Shown piece by piece: positions 47,211 to 60,500 of a stretch of DNA of 64,000 nt. This DNA comes from Melieria omissa (lineage: Eukaryota; Arthropoda; Insecta; Diptera; Ulidiidae). The notes beneath the pieces are model-generated. The model did not search any database. It was not told where the DNA came from and saw only the letters and a list, made by a program, of their open reading frames with translations. Position numbers and translations under genes: made by a program. The stretch is from contig OZ020267.1 of assembly GCA_963971225.1 (NCBI GenBank), positions 108,525,892-108,589,891 of the forward strand, read 5' to 3'. The first letter of the stretch is position 1. The number at the start of each line of letters is the position of its first letter.

Positions 47211-48395
47211 TTATGCAGCAATAGCTGTGTCGGTGTGTAATTTCAGTGCAAATTGTTAGTACAATAAAAAAGGCACAATTAAATTAACTACCCAAAATCA
47301 CCAAATGCAGCTCAGTAGGTGCGTTGTTTTAATGCATATATACGTACTCAAGTTTGCAGAAGGCAGTAATAATTTATCAAATAAACACACTGCCACAATA
47401 GTTGGATACAATAACAATAGCACTCATATAGCCACTGATAAAAGTCAAATGCAATAGATTGTACAAACATTTCATATATAAAATGTCAAAGTGGTTAAAT
47501 AATTCACAATATTTCACTTCAACTTTAAATTTTGCAGAAATATTGCAATGGAATGCCTTACTAATTGTGGCTAAGAGTCAATTGCAATCATATTCAATAA
47601 GATTAGTAAATGCTTTGAGCATAAAGATTTATGTATGTTGCGAAAATAAGCATTTCCGGCAACAACAATAAGAATGTACAGAATTGTTGGATATATTAAT
47701 CGTGTCCAAAAGAGTTTTTGTTATTCTCAGAGTTGTTGAGAATATGAAAAGAGCAATTTGGGCTTAATTTTTTGTTGTTAGAAAATAGTGTTTTCATAAA
47801 ACTTTCGATAGAGTGAAAATCAAAAATTTTAGGATAAAAATAGTAGATAATAGTATTAGTTTCAATATGAGTTTTCAATTGAAAAGATGTTTAGTGGAAT
47901 GTTGCAGTTTGGCTGTCATAAAAACACAACATTTGAACTTTAAAACTATGTCAAAGTAAGACACTAAGTTGTGCGTATGCGTGCTTGACATGTGTGGGAC
48001 AATGATTTGAAAGTGTCCGCTAGTATTTACTTGTATGTGTAAAAGTATATATAAATAATTATCAAAGCATATTTTTCACAATTTGCCTATGGCATGAGTA
48101 CGTTGTGTTGCTTGTGTGTTGAGTGTGCCTTACATTTTACATTTTGAATTTTTGCAATTTTTGTCGAGCATTTTGTTTTCAGACAGCAAATAGCGTGTGT
48201 CACCTAAACAAGCTTACATATAAGTTACAAAAGAATAATACGAAATTTCGTTTCCACTTGAATCATTGTAAACATCAGCTCTGCACAGAATCTGCACTGG
48301 TTTAGCTGCTTTGGTTGGTTCACACTTCAAACTGACGCTGCAGACAGCCCGCACACAAAATATTTTCCTAAATATTTTCTTTACCCTCAAACAGC
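47211..48395. other. Spacer and Rab9 3' UTR
   Basis: AT-rich DNA. The Rab9 3' UTR on the minus strand probably occupies the right part. No gene or bounded element otherwise. Confidence 0.4.
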
Positions 48396-51300
48396 TTAAA
48401 GCCGATAATTCATTGTTGGTGATGGCTGTTTTGCTTGCTGTCTTTTGACAAAACGCAACGGTGACGCTCTGCTGCCGCCACTGCTTGGACTGCGCATCGA
48501 TTCATCCTCCAGCTCGGCGCTGGCCGACGTTGATGCCGTCGCTGTGCCACCTGTGCAGCACAGCCGATTCTGTGCCAGCCGTATGCTGCGCGTCAGATCA
48601 ATGGTATCGCTCTGCTGACGCAATTCAATTTCGGCCACACGTTCCATGTGCTTCCACTGACGCACCGCCAACACAAAGGCATCGGTAACATTGTGCGCCG
48701 CCTTCGAGGAGGTTTCAATTGCACTGGCAATGTTATTTTCCGCGCACCACTGTTGCACTTCGTCCAGGCTAATCTGACGATGGCAGGATGACATATCATT
48801 CTGTGGTCATGTAATAAAATGAAAATTATTAAAATATATAAAACATTGAAAGACAATTAGCACAACTTACCTTATTGCCCACAACAATAAAGGGAAACTT
48901 GTCCGCCTTCACATCGGCATAGTTGATGAATTCGTCACGCCACTGCTTCAGGCCGCGAAAGCTGTAGCGATCGTCAATGGCATAGCACAGCAGGCAGACG
49001 TCGGAGCCGCGATAGAAGGGCGTGCGCAGCGCGCGAAAGCGCTCTTGACCCGCTGTATCCCAGATCTGTAAAAAGAGAGCAAGTGCAGCGCATTTCATTA
49101 GAACAGCTAATAAAATTTTAATCAAATTCATGAGAAAACCGGTTTGAGTGCTTAGGTTGAGTTAAAATTTCAGTGGAATTACAAGCTGGCATTGTTGTGG
49201 TTTTGGAATGTATGAAAATAATTCAATTAAAATAAAATTACTGAAAAATGATTTAACAGAAACAGTAATTTCTTTATGATGACATTTTATTAATTTGAAT
49301 TGGCTTTACAGTGAAATGAAGTGTGAATAATAAGAGATTATAATTTGAATTTATAATAAGAATAATAGAGAAAAAAAAGAAGAGAGAAGAGAAACCGAAA
49401 AACGCACTTCTACTTTCGCTCGCTCGGGAGTCCCTTTCTATTTCAACTAAGGAACTTATGGAAATTAGGAAGCTTTTTCACATCCATTCATACCAGGCAA
49501 TTGCAACACAAATGTGAATATGGAACCAGAAAAACCTAATTATTTTACATACTTGTGGTAGCAACCATTCAACCAAACAAACAACAAAAAAAGACAACCA
49601 AAAAGTAGAGACCTAAAATAATTATTATCCATATTTTTGGGAATAAAAAAATTGCTCTAATTTAACCCTTTCGCTATCTTGTTGCCATATGGCAAATTGC
49701 TACTTTGTGGACGTCTGAACCTTCTGTGGTTTCAAAAATACATTTTTTGTGGGTCCTTAGAATAGTTTGAAGTTTTAGGAAAAATACGAAATTAAAAAAC
49801 TGAATATTAAAGTTTAAAGAAGAGAAGTATACACGTTTTTTTATGGTATATCTTGACAAAGTAAAGAAGAAGCATGAAACTTTAGATAACTTTTTATATT
49901 GACGTTTTCTTTCAATTTATATACCTTTTTTTGTTTTAATTTTGATTGAAGTAATCGAAGAAATATTCAGATATTCGTTATGCGTAAACATTTTTATTTT
50001 TAAGTAATTATTACAGCCATGACGACAGGCGCGGATTCAGAAAAATATTTCGTGGGGGTTTCAAAAAGTAATTCTTTAATATTTGTAAAATGCCTTTTAA
50101 TTTGTATGTAGTTTTATAGGCGATCCAAATATTTCGGGGGCGGTTCAACCCCCAAAAAACCCCCTGAATCCGCCACTGCACGACGATGTAGTTGCTCTCA
50201 TAGAAAAACACTCTAAAATACAGGGTCCGAGTATGAAAATGAAAAAATTTCTAAACGTAAAACGTAAATCTTCCTAAAACGTAAAATTTAAAATTGTAAC
50301 TTTCCTAAGTTGGGGAAAAAGTATTGAGCGTTTTTTATTAAAAATTCACATAATTTTTTTTAATTAAAAAAACATTTTATTACTCAAAATATTGTCCATT
50401 CTTTTCGACAACCTTCTGCCATTTTTCGGCCAGAACCATTATTCCCTTGTTGCAAAATTCCGGGGTGTTATCCTTGAAAAACTGGTCCAAGTGCCTTCCG
50501 CAGTCCTCTTTTGAGACCAATTTTTTTTTAGCAAGAGCGTGTTGAAGAGATCTGAACAAATAGTAATCTGAGGGTGCAATGTCAGGACTATACGGTGGAT
50601 GCATTAAAACTTCTCAGCCAAAGTCCTCTAGTTTTTGGCGGGTCAGCAAAGATGTGTGTGGTCAAGCGTTGTCGTGATGAAACACAACACCTTTCCTGAT
50701 GATCAATTCCGGCCTCTTTTTTTCAATTTTTTGCTTCAACCGCATTAATTACTGGCAGTAGAGGTTGGAATCAATCGTTTGACCAGGCGGTAGAAGTTCG
50801 TAATGGATTATACACTTGTAGTCCCACCAAACGCACAGCATCACCTTCCTTGTCGTCAATCCTGGTTTTGACACCGTTTTTGGAGCTTCATCCTTTTTGC
50901 ACCAAGGCCGTTTTCGAACAACATTATCGTATGTGATCCACTTCTCATCACCTGATAACATACGTTTCAAAAATGACTCGATTTCGTTCCGTTTCAAGAG
51001 TGAATCGCAAATGAAAACTCGGTCCATTACATTTTTTTCACTTAATTCATGAGGCACCCAAACGTCGAGTTTCTTTTTGAAACCAACTTTATGCAAGTGG
51101 TTCAAAACGGTTTTGTGGTCGATCTTCAGTTCCTTAGCGATGTTATGACTGCTTATATGATGGTCTTCTTGAACCTTAGCCATGGTTGGTTAGAGTGGTA
51201 ATGCCCCAGGCATCCAGGCATCGGCGCAGATGCGCCGTTTTGAAACCACTATCTTGAAAGCCTTAGCCATAATTTCGTAGACTTTTTCGGTGATGGGTCG

Positions 51301-54300
51301 ACCAGAGCGAGAAGCATCTTTCACTTCCAAATTTCCAGATCGAAAGCGAGCAAAACTATTTCCTGGCAGTTGATTGAGATAGAGTATCTTCACCATAAAC
51401 GGCACAAATCTTTTCACGCGCCTGTGTCGCGATCTTCCCGTATTTTTTTCCGAAATTTCACTCATCTTTGCTTTACAATAACTTTAAACACGACGCACAA
51501 ATCTCAATAAAATTTCGCAATTATTCGGCTAATTTGTTTCTTGTTAAGCAAAAAACAAACGTACTAGATGTAGCTCACCGTTGCAAAGTTATTGCACTTT
51601 AAAGTCAAGTGAACGGAAAAACGCTCAATAATTTTTCCCCAACCCAATAGTTATCGGGAATGTAAATAAAAAATTTTTAAATAAAAGTTATGAAGCAACG
51701 TAAACCAAAAAAAAATCCCAAAATAATAATTATCGAGAATTTTTCACTAAATAATAAAACCTTATTAAGAAGAAAACTAGATGAACATAATGAATGGAAA
51801 GTTTCACTGAATATTGAAACTTTATTCACTAAACTCTTTGGCTCAGAAGTGTGAAAATCTATCTATTAGTTAGTAGATAAACGTATGAAAACCTGCCTTT
51901 ATACTGTCACAAAGTAACATTTTATCAATTCGAATGGTTCATAAATTTTGATAAAATGTCATAACTCTATACTTCAAAGGGCAAACAAGCTATAGCGACT
52001 GTTATAAGTAGGTTTCCCAAATTACGCAACTAACTTGCGCAAGCGTTTAGTATTTTTTACGATTAAGCTATTCCGACCATATTACTCACGTTCATTGTAA
52101 ATCGATTAATAATACGCGGCATTGACAGACAACATTTTCAACCCTTCATACACAGCGCATAGTTTTGTTGTTGTCAACGCAACACAGAGATTTACTGTGT
52201 ACAAAGTCTAAATAAACGTTTATGATTGCAGGCGACAGAAAAGGGAAGTCCGCTAATTCAGACAATGTATTTACTACTATATGTATGTAGATGTTCTATA
52301 GTACCTGTGGACTTCACTTCTATACAGTTTTAGTACATTTTAACAGCACTTTTAGGCTGTTTTAAGTACGCACTGAACGCCTTAAAACTATAATCGCCAC
52401 TGTCATTATTCAATCATTATTACGAGTAGTTAAATTACTGACAGTAGCCTTTCGAAACAAATAAATAAGCATATTCAACATCTGGAAGCAATTTTCCGAC
52501 TAGAGTTGTTTTGTCTATGTAATTAGTAGCCCACAAGTCTATGATACAGCGGCAAAGGCTTGAAAGTGCCGCCAGACGATCGTATTTGCGACAATTGCCC
52601 GCTTGATATACGTGAGTGCGCTGTATCGACTGCAACTTTTTTGTTTTAGCTGTTGTCTGATAATTGTTGGCTGCTGTTGGCAATACAACTTGTAATTACA
52701 TGCACAGAAATTCACACAAAATTCAATAAAAATAGATACGTCAATTGCGATTCGATTGTGAAAAAATCGAAAATATTATGCAAAATTGAATATCATTGCA
52801 AACAGAGGCGAGGAATTTCTCTGGCTAATTGAATAGGCAAATGAAAGAAACGAATGCTATTTGATTTTTTTTATCAAAAGAATAAAGTTAAACTCGATGC
52901 CAAACAAGTTTAACTCGATGTATATTTCAAACGTGTTCATTGTATTTTTTAAGCTTTTTGTTTTTATTAAAAAAAAAGTGCATTTATAACCAAAAACTAC
53001 ATCTCATCGCATGTAAAAAATGCCAGAAAAGTTGAACACCAAGCACTCAGTTTTATACAACAATATTGTGTTTAATTAGTTCATATTCACAAACTAACAA
53101 AAAATTAAAGTTAATAAATTTATTAAAATAAATTATTTTATTTTTTTTATACTTTTTGTTTTTATTTTAAAAAAACCTGAATTTATAAACGAAAAAATAA
53201 AGCTCATTGAATGTAAAAAATGCCAGAAAAATTGAACACCAAGCACTCAGTTTTATACAATAATATTGTGTTTAATTAGTTCATATTCAAAAACTAACAA
53301 AAAATTAAAGTAAATAAATTTTTTAAAATAAATTATTTTATTTTTTTTTTATTTTTTTTGTTTTTATTTTATAAAACCTGCATTTATATAAGAAAAAATA
53401 AAGCTCATTCAATGTAAAAAATGCCAGAAAAGTTGAACACCCAGCACTCAGTTTTATACAACAATATTGTGTTTAATTAGTTTATATTCACAAACTAAAA
53501 AATTTTAAATTAAAACTAATAAATTTTTTGAAATAATTATTATTTTTTTTTTTAATCTTTTTGTTTTTATTTTTAAAAAACCTGAATTTATAAACAAAAA
53601 AATAAAGCTCATTGAATGTAAAAAATGCCAGAAAAGTTGAACACTAGCACTCAGTTTTATACAGCAATATTGTGTTTAATTAGTATATATTCACTAACTA
53701 AAAAAAATTAAAATTAATAAATTTTTGAAAATAAATTTTTTAATACATTTTTAAAATAAATTTTTTCATAAATTTTTAAAATATCAATTTTTTTAATGCA
53801 ATTTGCAATTGAATATTCAAATTGAAAACGACCACATGTTTTCATAAAAGAAAATTTTTCTTTAGAAATTAATCAAGTGTAATGAAAACCACAGCAAAAA
53901 TGTTTGCATAATCAAAAAACACGCGATTACTCGGAAAACAAGCTGGTTGTTGTTATTTAAGTTACAAAATCTACCAAAACGAGTTCAAAGTAATTTTGTA
54001 ATTTTTAATTTTAATTTTGTAATTTTTTTGTATTGCAACTTTTTATAGATCCTGTCAAACTTTGGGATATTAACTTACAAAACACCACAAAATACCACAG
54101 AGTAATGAATAAAATATATGTTTAAAAATTTCAAAAAATTATTTAAAGCGTTTAAGGAGCAAAAATAATGCGTACCTGACACTAGACGAACACCAACTGA
54201 GCTTCAATAACAAGTTCGAGCGAAATAATAAATATATTTCAACTGATATGGTGCGAAATTGTTGGGGTTCATTGATAGACAAGTCTAGAATTTCAAATAC

Positions 54301-57300
54301 TTTATCGCATAGATAACAATTTTGAGTTATAAACTAAGCATAGCAAAGCGAGAGCGACGGTCAAAGATTAAACCATGTACTGTGTACATAGAGATTAGTA
54401 TGAACATAGCACCAATGTATGTGCTAAACATTTACTGTTCGTCAAACTAGTCGACTGCACTGATAAGCATAAATTCACTGATAAACATAGATTGAATTTA
54501 TTTAAATTTGGCGTTAATATTTGTAGTACAAGAACAATGCTAAACTTGCAATTTTTGATGACTCTATAAGTTGATTAAAATGAGCTTTGAAAGCTCTTCG
54601 TGTGGCATTGAATTTCACTTAATTTTTTTAAAAGTAAAGGCAAATCAAATAAATAAAATCACAAAATCGTATACGAGATTACAAGTGCTGACATTAGCAC
54701 ATTTTATTGCCTAAACAAGAGATTGTTTGGTATACATGTATAAACGTTTGTAATTTGTTCTGTTTTGTGTGAGATTCAATCACACAGATCGAGCTGTGAT
54801 AGTGTTAAATTGGCAATTTGCAATTATAAAAGTGTAGCAATTGAAGCGGGCAAATGGCGAACAACAAATGAGAATGAGTTTTAATTAGAAAGATTTATGG
54901 TGTAGCGGTGGAGATGCAAGTAGTTAGTGCCATAAAGTGAATCAATAGTTTCGTCTGTTCATCATGACATGACCACAAGGCTATTCTTACTTTGGAGATA
55001 CATAAATATTGAAAAATAATATCACATATTTTCAGCAGCGTTAGCGTTTAGTCTAACCTTCTTCAGTGTTTAAACTAATATTTATAGCACTTAAATTTAT
55101 GCCTTGTTCACTTAAGTGTTTCGTTTTTTTGCTTCTACTTCAAAAGAAACTGAAATAAAACCAATGCGACTGAGGTCAATGAACGGGAGCCGGCATTTCC
55201 AGCACAAAAGAAATGCTTATTAACATTGCTGTTTACTGAGACACTTGACGCTAAATTCTGGTTGAAAATAATTCAAATTTGATACATTAAATATTTAATA
55301 TATGTACAAATTTAATAGCATAATAATTGACTGGCACGACAGCCCGATTACAAGATTAAGGCTTAGCTACCCGCAACCATCCGTGTTGTGCGTGAGAATT
55401 TGTACAAATTCACAAAATACAAAAGCACAAGTTTTTTCTAATCAATTACTTCATGACTATTAAAATTTATGAAAATAATTTAAAGATTTTTTTTGGAAAA
55501 ATCCACCTTAAATTCGAAAATCTAATATAAAAAATGTTTGGTACACTAAAAAACCCAAACATTAGTAAAACTAAGTATAATGTAATAAAATAAGTAATTA
55601 ACTAGTTAGAAAAAATTGCACAATATTCATATTCACATTCATTTATTTATAAATAATTTTTAAACAAAAATCCTACTTAAGACAATAAACTATTTTGCTA
55701 TTTTGTTGCCATATGACACATGCTACTTTGTGGACATCTGAACTCTCTGTGGTTTCAAGAATACATTTTTTTATTGATCCTAAGAATAGTTTGAAGTTTT
55801 AGGAAAAATACGAAATTAATAAACTGAATATTAAAGTTAAAAGAAGAGAAGTATTCACGTTTTTTTAATGGTATATCTCGACATAGTAAAGGAAGAAGAA
55901 GCAGAAAACTTTAGGTAACTTTTTAATTTTACGTTTTCTTTCAATTTAGATACTTTTTTTAAATTTCGGCTGAAGTAAATGAACAAATATTCAAATTTTC
56001 GTTATGCGTAAAAAGTTTTCTGTTTAAATAATTATTGCAGCCACAACGATGTGGTTGCTCTCATAGAAAAACACTAAAATACAGGGTCCGAGTATAAAAA
56101 TTAAAAATGTCTGATAGAATGTTGCTAATAGAATCCCAAAACGTAAAATTTAAAATTGTAGCTTTCCCCAGTAAAAATCTGTAGCGAAAGGGTTGAGAAA
56201 CAAAATAAATTTTATAGTTTTTGAATGAAAGGAAGCAGAAAAGTTGATTAATGTGAGAAGGTTTAAAAGTTTAAAATAAGAATATTAGCCAGAAAGATGT
56301 TAGTAATAAAATAAAATAAAAATATTAAAAAAAAAATACAAAGTAGATTAAAGAAAAGTCTTCTCTTGCTCTTCTTATTGCTGCAAGTATTCAGCCCAAG
56401 TCAATAAATTTATTTATTTTTTAATTGTGTTACTAGTCAAACATTCATTGCTGACTGTAGCGTGTAGATAGACAGCAAATGACAACAAAACGTTGTTATT
56501 GTTTAATTTTGGTTTTGCAACGCGCTGCGGCAACACACGCACACATGCAGCCACACACCTGTTTTAAACCCAGTAAAGTCAAACAGAAATGTCAGTTTTT
56601 TTTTTTATTTCATTGGGTTTTTTTGGTTGCGTGTAAACAGTGAAATAACTTACTTTTCCACGCGTCACTGTCGTCACAATTTGCATGACAGGTGAATAAA
56701 AAATAACGATTTGTTAATTAATAAAGTACTTAGAGAAATGGGATTGCGCTGAATAAAAAAATCATAATTAAGTTATATGTCATTTAAATTAATGATTTAA
56801 TAAATCAATAATCACTTCAGCATTAATAATTTCAGAGGTTTGTTCTGAACTACTCAAATACAAATCAGACCAGATTCGGGGTTGTTTAGAAGGCAACGCA
56901 CAGTGGGCGAAAGTAGAATGTGAACTGACTGGCCAAGTCTCCTTAGTTTTTCCATACACACTGATAGGCATTGCTTATAATAAGTAACGGACCTTAGGCC
57001 TCCTAAATTTATCAGCCCAATGACATGAATTCTCTTCGTAGGCAAATGTTAGCACAACGTCTGCAAATATACTTATCAGCAACTGATTAAAATGAAGCAG
57101 ATAAAACTGACACTAACACTCAACGATTCATCTCAGCTTTATGCAGCACTCACTTTTGCCTCCCTCCTTCCGTTTGCTTTCCGCACCCACTAACAGTCGT
57201 AAATAATTGAAAATAGGGCACAACGGAAGCTTCTGTTTGCTCTCCACACACATCAAACCATTTCCGCTTCCGTTGCACCGCCTACCGCCCACTGACCCCA

Positions 57301-57507
57301 CACCGACTCACTCACCTGCAGTGTGTATTTCTCGCCATCCACTTCAATGTTTTTGTTCATAAACTCCACGCCAATAGTATGGAAGTTATTTTCATCGTAA
57401 CGATTCGAAACGAAACGATTCATAAGACAGGATTTTCCAACGCCCCCATCCCCGAGAATGACCACCTTCAGCAGTATATTCTTGTTGGGCGGACGCATAT
57501 TCGTCAT
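48396..57507 (-). CDS. Rab9: Small GTPase Rab9
   Basis: Late-endosome Rab that acts in traffic from late endosomes to the trans-Golgi. Exons on the minus strand: 57507-57316, 49065-48871 and 48800-48396, with introns of 8.2 kb and 70 bp; 263 residues. The start chosen is the ATG in ACCATGACG; the open frame reaches further upstream but without an ATG. Nucleotide-binding motifs are complete: GDGGVGKS (19-26), switch I Thr44 in HTIGVEF, WDTAGQE (66-72), NKND (128-131, split by intron 2) and ETSSKA (158-163). The sequence HTIGVEFMNKNIEVDG and QIWDTAGQERFRALRTPFYR is specific for Rab9. The Cys-Cys at 210-211, at the length where vertebrate Rab9 ends and is prenylated, is followed by about 52 Ser/Ala-rich residues ending NYRL, with no terminal cysteine. 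Confidence 0.95.
49666..50307. mobile_element. TTAA MITE family B, copy 1, right end lost
   Basis: TTAA (49662-49665) precedes CCCTTTCGCTATCTTGTTGC. It is homologous over its length to the copy at 55686-56196, with shared blocks CTACTTTGTGGAC, TTTCTTTCAATTTA and GTTGCTCTCATAGAAAAACA. It breaks off where the mariner begins at 50308 and the expected GCGAAAGGGTT right end is not found beyond it, so the end was lost. A hAT MITE is nested at 50026-50178. Confidence 0.75.
50026..50178. mobile_element. hAT-type MITE, 153 bp, nested
   Basis: The left end is CAGGCGCGGATTCAG; the reverse complement of the right end is CAGTGGCGGATTCAGGGGG. The 8-bp duplication is CATGACGA / CACGACGA (50018-50025, 50179-50186) with one difference. 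CAGNGGCGGAT ends and 8-bp duplications are typical of hAT MITEs. The sister MITE at 55686-56196 has the unoccupied site CACAACGA. Confidence 0.85.
50308..51647 (-). mobile_element. mariner element, full length (about 1.34 kb), degraded
   Basis: The inverted repeats share TTGGGGAAAAA-TATTGAGCG at both ends; TA flanks at 50306-50307 and 51648-51649. Length equals an intact mariner. It lies in the right end of the TTAA MITE in Rab9 intron 1. Confidence 0.85.
50380..51465 (-). pseudogene. mariner transposase pseudogene
   Basis: Three frame segments, 51465-51190, 51183-50749 and 50604-50380, make up a decayed mariner transposase. Visible are FRSGNLEVKDASRSGRP and HNIAKELKIDHKTVLNHLHK in the DNA-binding half, LSGDEKWITYDN (first Asp), WWDYKCIIHYELLPPGQT, a HHDNA segment (second Asp) followed at once by an in-frame stop, and HPPYSPDIAPSDYYLFRSL (third Asp). 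The catalytic residues survive but stops and frameshifts kill it. Confidence 0.9.
52950..53740. repeat. Tandem repeat, four copies of a roughly 200-bp AT-rich unit
   Basis: The word TGCCAGAAAA starts at 53021, 53221, 53422 and 53626, so the period is 200-204 bp. Each unit also has AGCACTCAGTTTTATACA and AATATTGTGTTTAATTAGT. The copies are very alike, implying recent expansion. Lies in Rab9 intron 1. Confidence 0.92.
55329..55400 (-). mobile_element. SINE fragment (same family as 28414-28731)
   Basis: TTGACTGGCACGACAGCCCG followed by ATTA, AGATTAAGGC and TAGCTACCCGCAACCA aligns with the tail half of the SINE at 28 kb. The tRNA-like head is missing. It is probably 5'-truncated. Confidence 0.7.
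55686..56196. mobile_element. TTAA MITE family B, copy 2 (about 510 bp)
   Basis: Homologous to 49666-50307 and complete at the right end (GTAGCGAAAGGGTTGA, a decayed GGGTTAA). The left end is eroded (ACTATTTTGCTATTTTGTTGCC in place of CCCTTTCGCTATCTTGTTGCC). Lacks the nested hAT MITE. Confidence 0.7.
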
Positions 57508-60500
57508 GGTCGCTGTCGGCAATTTTTGTCTTTGTTACCACCGAATTGATAATTGATTTGTCTTAATAAACGAATATTTCACTCAATGACGGCAACTGTA
57601 CGCGTTTCACTGTAACGAGCAGCTGAAAATTGTATGAAAATTTCTAATTTAACAATTAAAATATTCGTTTTCGTTTTACTTTTATGTTCACCTCAGCAAT
57701 AAACCGTGTTGTTGTTGTGCTTTTGATTTTCCTTCTTTCAAGGTCGTTGCGAGCACTTTGAAAATTGTATTTTATTAATATTAATTTGTTGTTGTTATTG
57801 CTGCCTTGCTTTATTGTACTGACGCCGTTTGCGATATTTGCAATATTACAGCAAGTAATTTCCGCCGCAGATGTTTACGCTGGTTATTCTTGGTGTTGCT
57901 ATTAACTGAAGCTAACGGCGTTGCCAGTCGAAAATTTTTCAAGTTTGTTAAAGGGAAACGGAAACTTGTAGCGGGATAAAGGGAAAAAGCGCTTTAAAGG
58001 TATTCAGATTGTAAATGAAATCTCTTTATTACTATTTTTTATAAGGTTTTGCAAGTACCGTGTTTTCTTTTAGGCAAAATAATAAGGTACATGCGCAAGT
58101 AAAGTAACTAGTTACTAGGTGGCAGCATGCTATTCAAATTGGAACAGCTGTTGTGCTGAATTCTGATTGGAAGCAGTGTTGCATTTAGACAAAACTTTTT
58201 TTGGCACCAATGGGATTGGTTTATAAGACACAGATTTAACACAAAGTATTTGTTGCCACTTTCAATATTTTTAATGGTTACATACAAACTAAGTAAATAC
58301 AATAAAGTTGCTATTAGTAGGGTTCATCAAAGTTTATTACTTTGGAAAAATATTCTATGAACTTCAGAGAAAAGGTTTAAATTCGAACTAAATGCATTTT
58401 TAACTCACATTTAACTGCCAAATACATATTTGTACATCCCGTTGAATCAAAATTATAAAATAAGACCCTTATTCGATTTGTTAAACAACAACAACACAAG
58501 TTATTTACATATAGTTTCAATTAAACATGAACTATATACTAATTAGAATTCTTCATTGAGTATTGAGTAAAATAGGAAACCTATGGCAGCATCACTAATC
58601 ATAGATACGCAATAGGGTTGCTATTCATAGTTTCAATATAGTACTATTAAATTTGTGCATCATGATACGATTTAATTTACCTGCACTAATTGAATAAATT
58701 CAGTAAGTATTTAAAACATACGTAAACAAGCTTTCAACACAACTGCGCAACAACAACACAATTTCAAACTGCATTATGTCGGTCATTGGTCGGTGCAGTG
58801 CCTTTTCCGGAGGTGCACAATTGAATGAAAGGTGAAATATCAACACTGCGCTGCCGCGGATTGTCAGTTGAGTGAAGGCAAGCGCGCAAGCCAGTTGGTA
58901 TACGTGAGAAGAGCGGATAGAAATTTGTCATTTTTGTAGCGAATGCTTTATGTTCGTGAAAAAATTGAATTGAAATATTGGCAGCGAATTTGTGAAAAGA
59001 AGTGCAGTTGTGCTGAATGGTGCAGGGTAACACAATTGAAATGTAATGCGGCAAAGTGATGCAAACGAATGTAAAGTGCCTGCCAAAGTGTGGAGGTGAA
59101 AATTGAAAACAAAAACAAGTGGAATTTTGCGGGCTTATGCTCTTTTCTACGCTTCATTGTCGTTTTTCTTTTTGGAAGTGCAGCGACGTTGGTCGGACGT
59201 CTGCTGTGTTTGGTGTGAGTGCGTGTGTATGTGCTGCATGTATTTGCATCTCTCTTTCACGTAGAGGTCATTGCTGGTGAAGAGTGAAGGCAAATGAAGT
59301 CAAACAAGCAGCAAAGAGAAATTGGAAATGCAAATGCAAAGTGGAATCAATAAAAAAAAATTGAGTGAAAACCTTATTTGGTGGCAAGAAATAATTTTCA
59401 ATTGAAAGAAATTCACAATTAAATGCGCAACTTTGCCGGTGGCTACAGGCCAGCGCACTAAAAGAACACACCACTGCCATCACCACCAGCAGCGTGGTGA
59501 GGTGGTGAATTCGAAAGCAAAACACGAGCAAAAAAGATACAAAGGTGGCCGAGGAAAAAAAGTAGTTTAAGGTTATTTAAAATTTGCTGCTTTTATTGCT
59601 ACGTTCGCCTGCTCCGCCCGCTGTCGTTGCTTTTTTAGCCGCGCACAACGTATGCGCAAAGCAAAGTGAGCAAATAAGAATCAAAAGCAAAGAAAATAAA
59701 TAAAATAATCACGCAAAGGAGAGAGCGTGAATGTGTGTTATTGTTGTTGCTTTGCCCACTTGAGTGCAATGTAAACAAAAAAGCAAGTGTCCGCACGGCC
59801 AGAACAGGAGCAGGCAAGTTTTCACTTCCCCTGTTTTGTGTGCGTCGACGTTCGACCACTGAGTCGACTGTGCAGTAGGCGAGAGCGAGCTAGCTAGAGT
59901 GTGCTGGCGGCAACAGAGCAACAGCAGGAGAAAGAAGATGTGAGAGCTGAGCGGAATAGGTAAAAAAAGCAAAACGCTGCAAATGTCAATAAACTCTATA
60001 AAGGGAAGCAAAGCGGTGTGGTTGTTGTTTTTATTGTTGCCGTTGCTATTTTATTACAAGTCTCTCGGCCTATAGGAATTACCTGCGCGGTGCGGATGCG
60101 ACACTTTCTGATTCGATACTCGTATTTGGCTGCGAGATCGTTTAGCTCTGATTTTGATTTTATTAAAGGGAACTTTAATACCTTTGGGTTATATTAGAAA
60201 AGTCTAAGTTGGGATTTAGCTATTCATATTTAAATTATGATACTTCAATTTTGACATTTGATCTTTCGAAATGGATGCGTGTTAAAATTGTATGTATTCA
60301 GCTCAGATTTATTTAATAAGCCACAGTTTAAAATCCTGTTAGAAGAGATTTTTCAGCTTCTTTTGTCGCATTTGATTGGGGAATAGGCAATTGAGATTCA
60401 AATTCAATTCGAAATTAAAGTTGTTAGTTACTTGGCTTTCACCTATGAATTGAGGCGTTTTAGTCCAACTTCTTATATTGGGTTGAGTTTTCTCTTATTG

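Larger units (their letters stand above)
49066..57315 (-). other. Rab9 intron 1, host to nested transposons
   Basis: The intron contains a truncated TTAA MITE (49666-50307) with a hAT MITE inside it, a mariner (50308-51647), a roughly 200-bp tandem repeat (52950-53740), a SINE fragment (55329-55400) and a second MITE copy (55686-56196). The stretches 51650-52950, 53740-55330 and 56200-57300 are AT-rich, with no supported exon or element. Confidence 0.7.

Noticed and set aside
59635..60011. Minus-strand hydrophobic frames of 74-100 codons
   Set aside because: Composition-driven (CTT/TTG-rich); no start context, homologue or splice partner.
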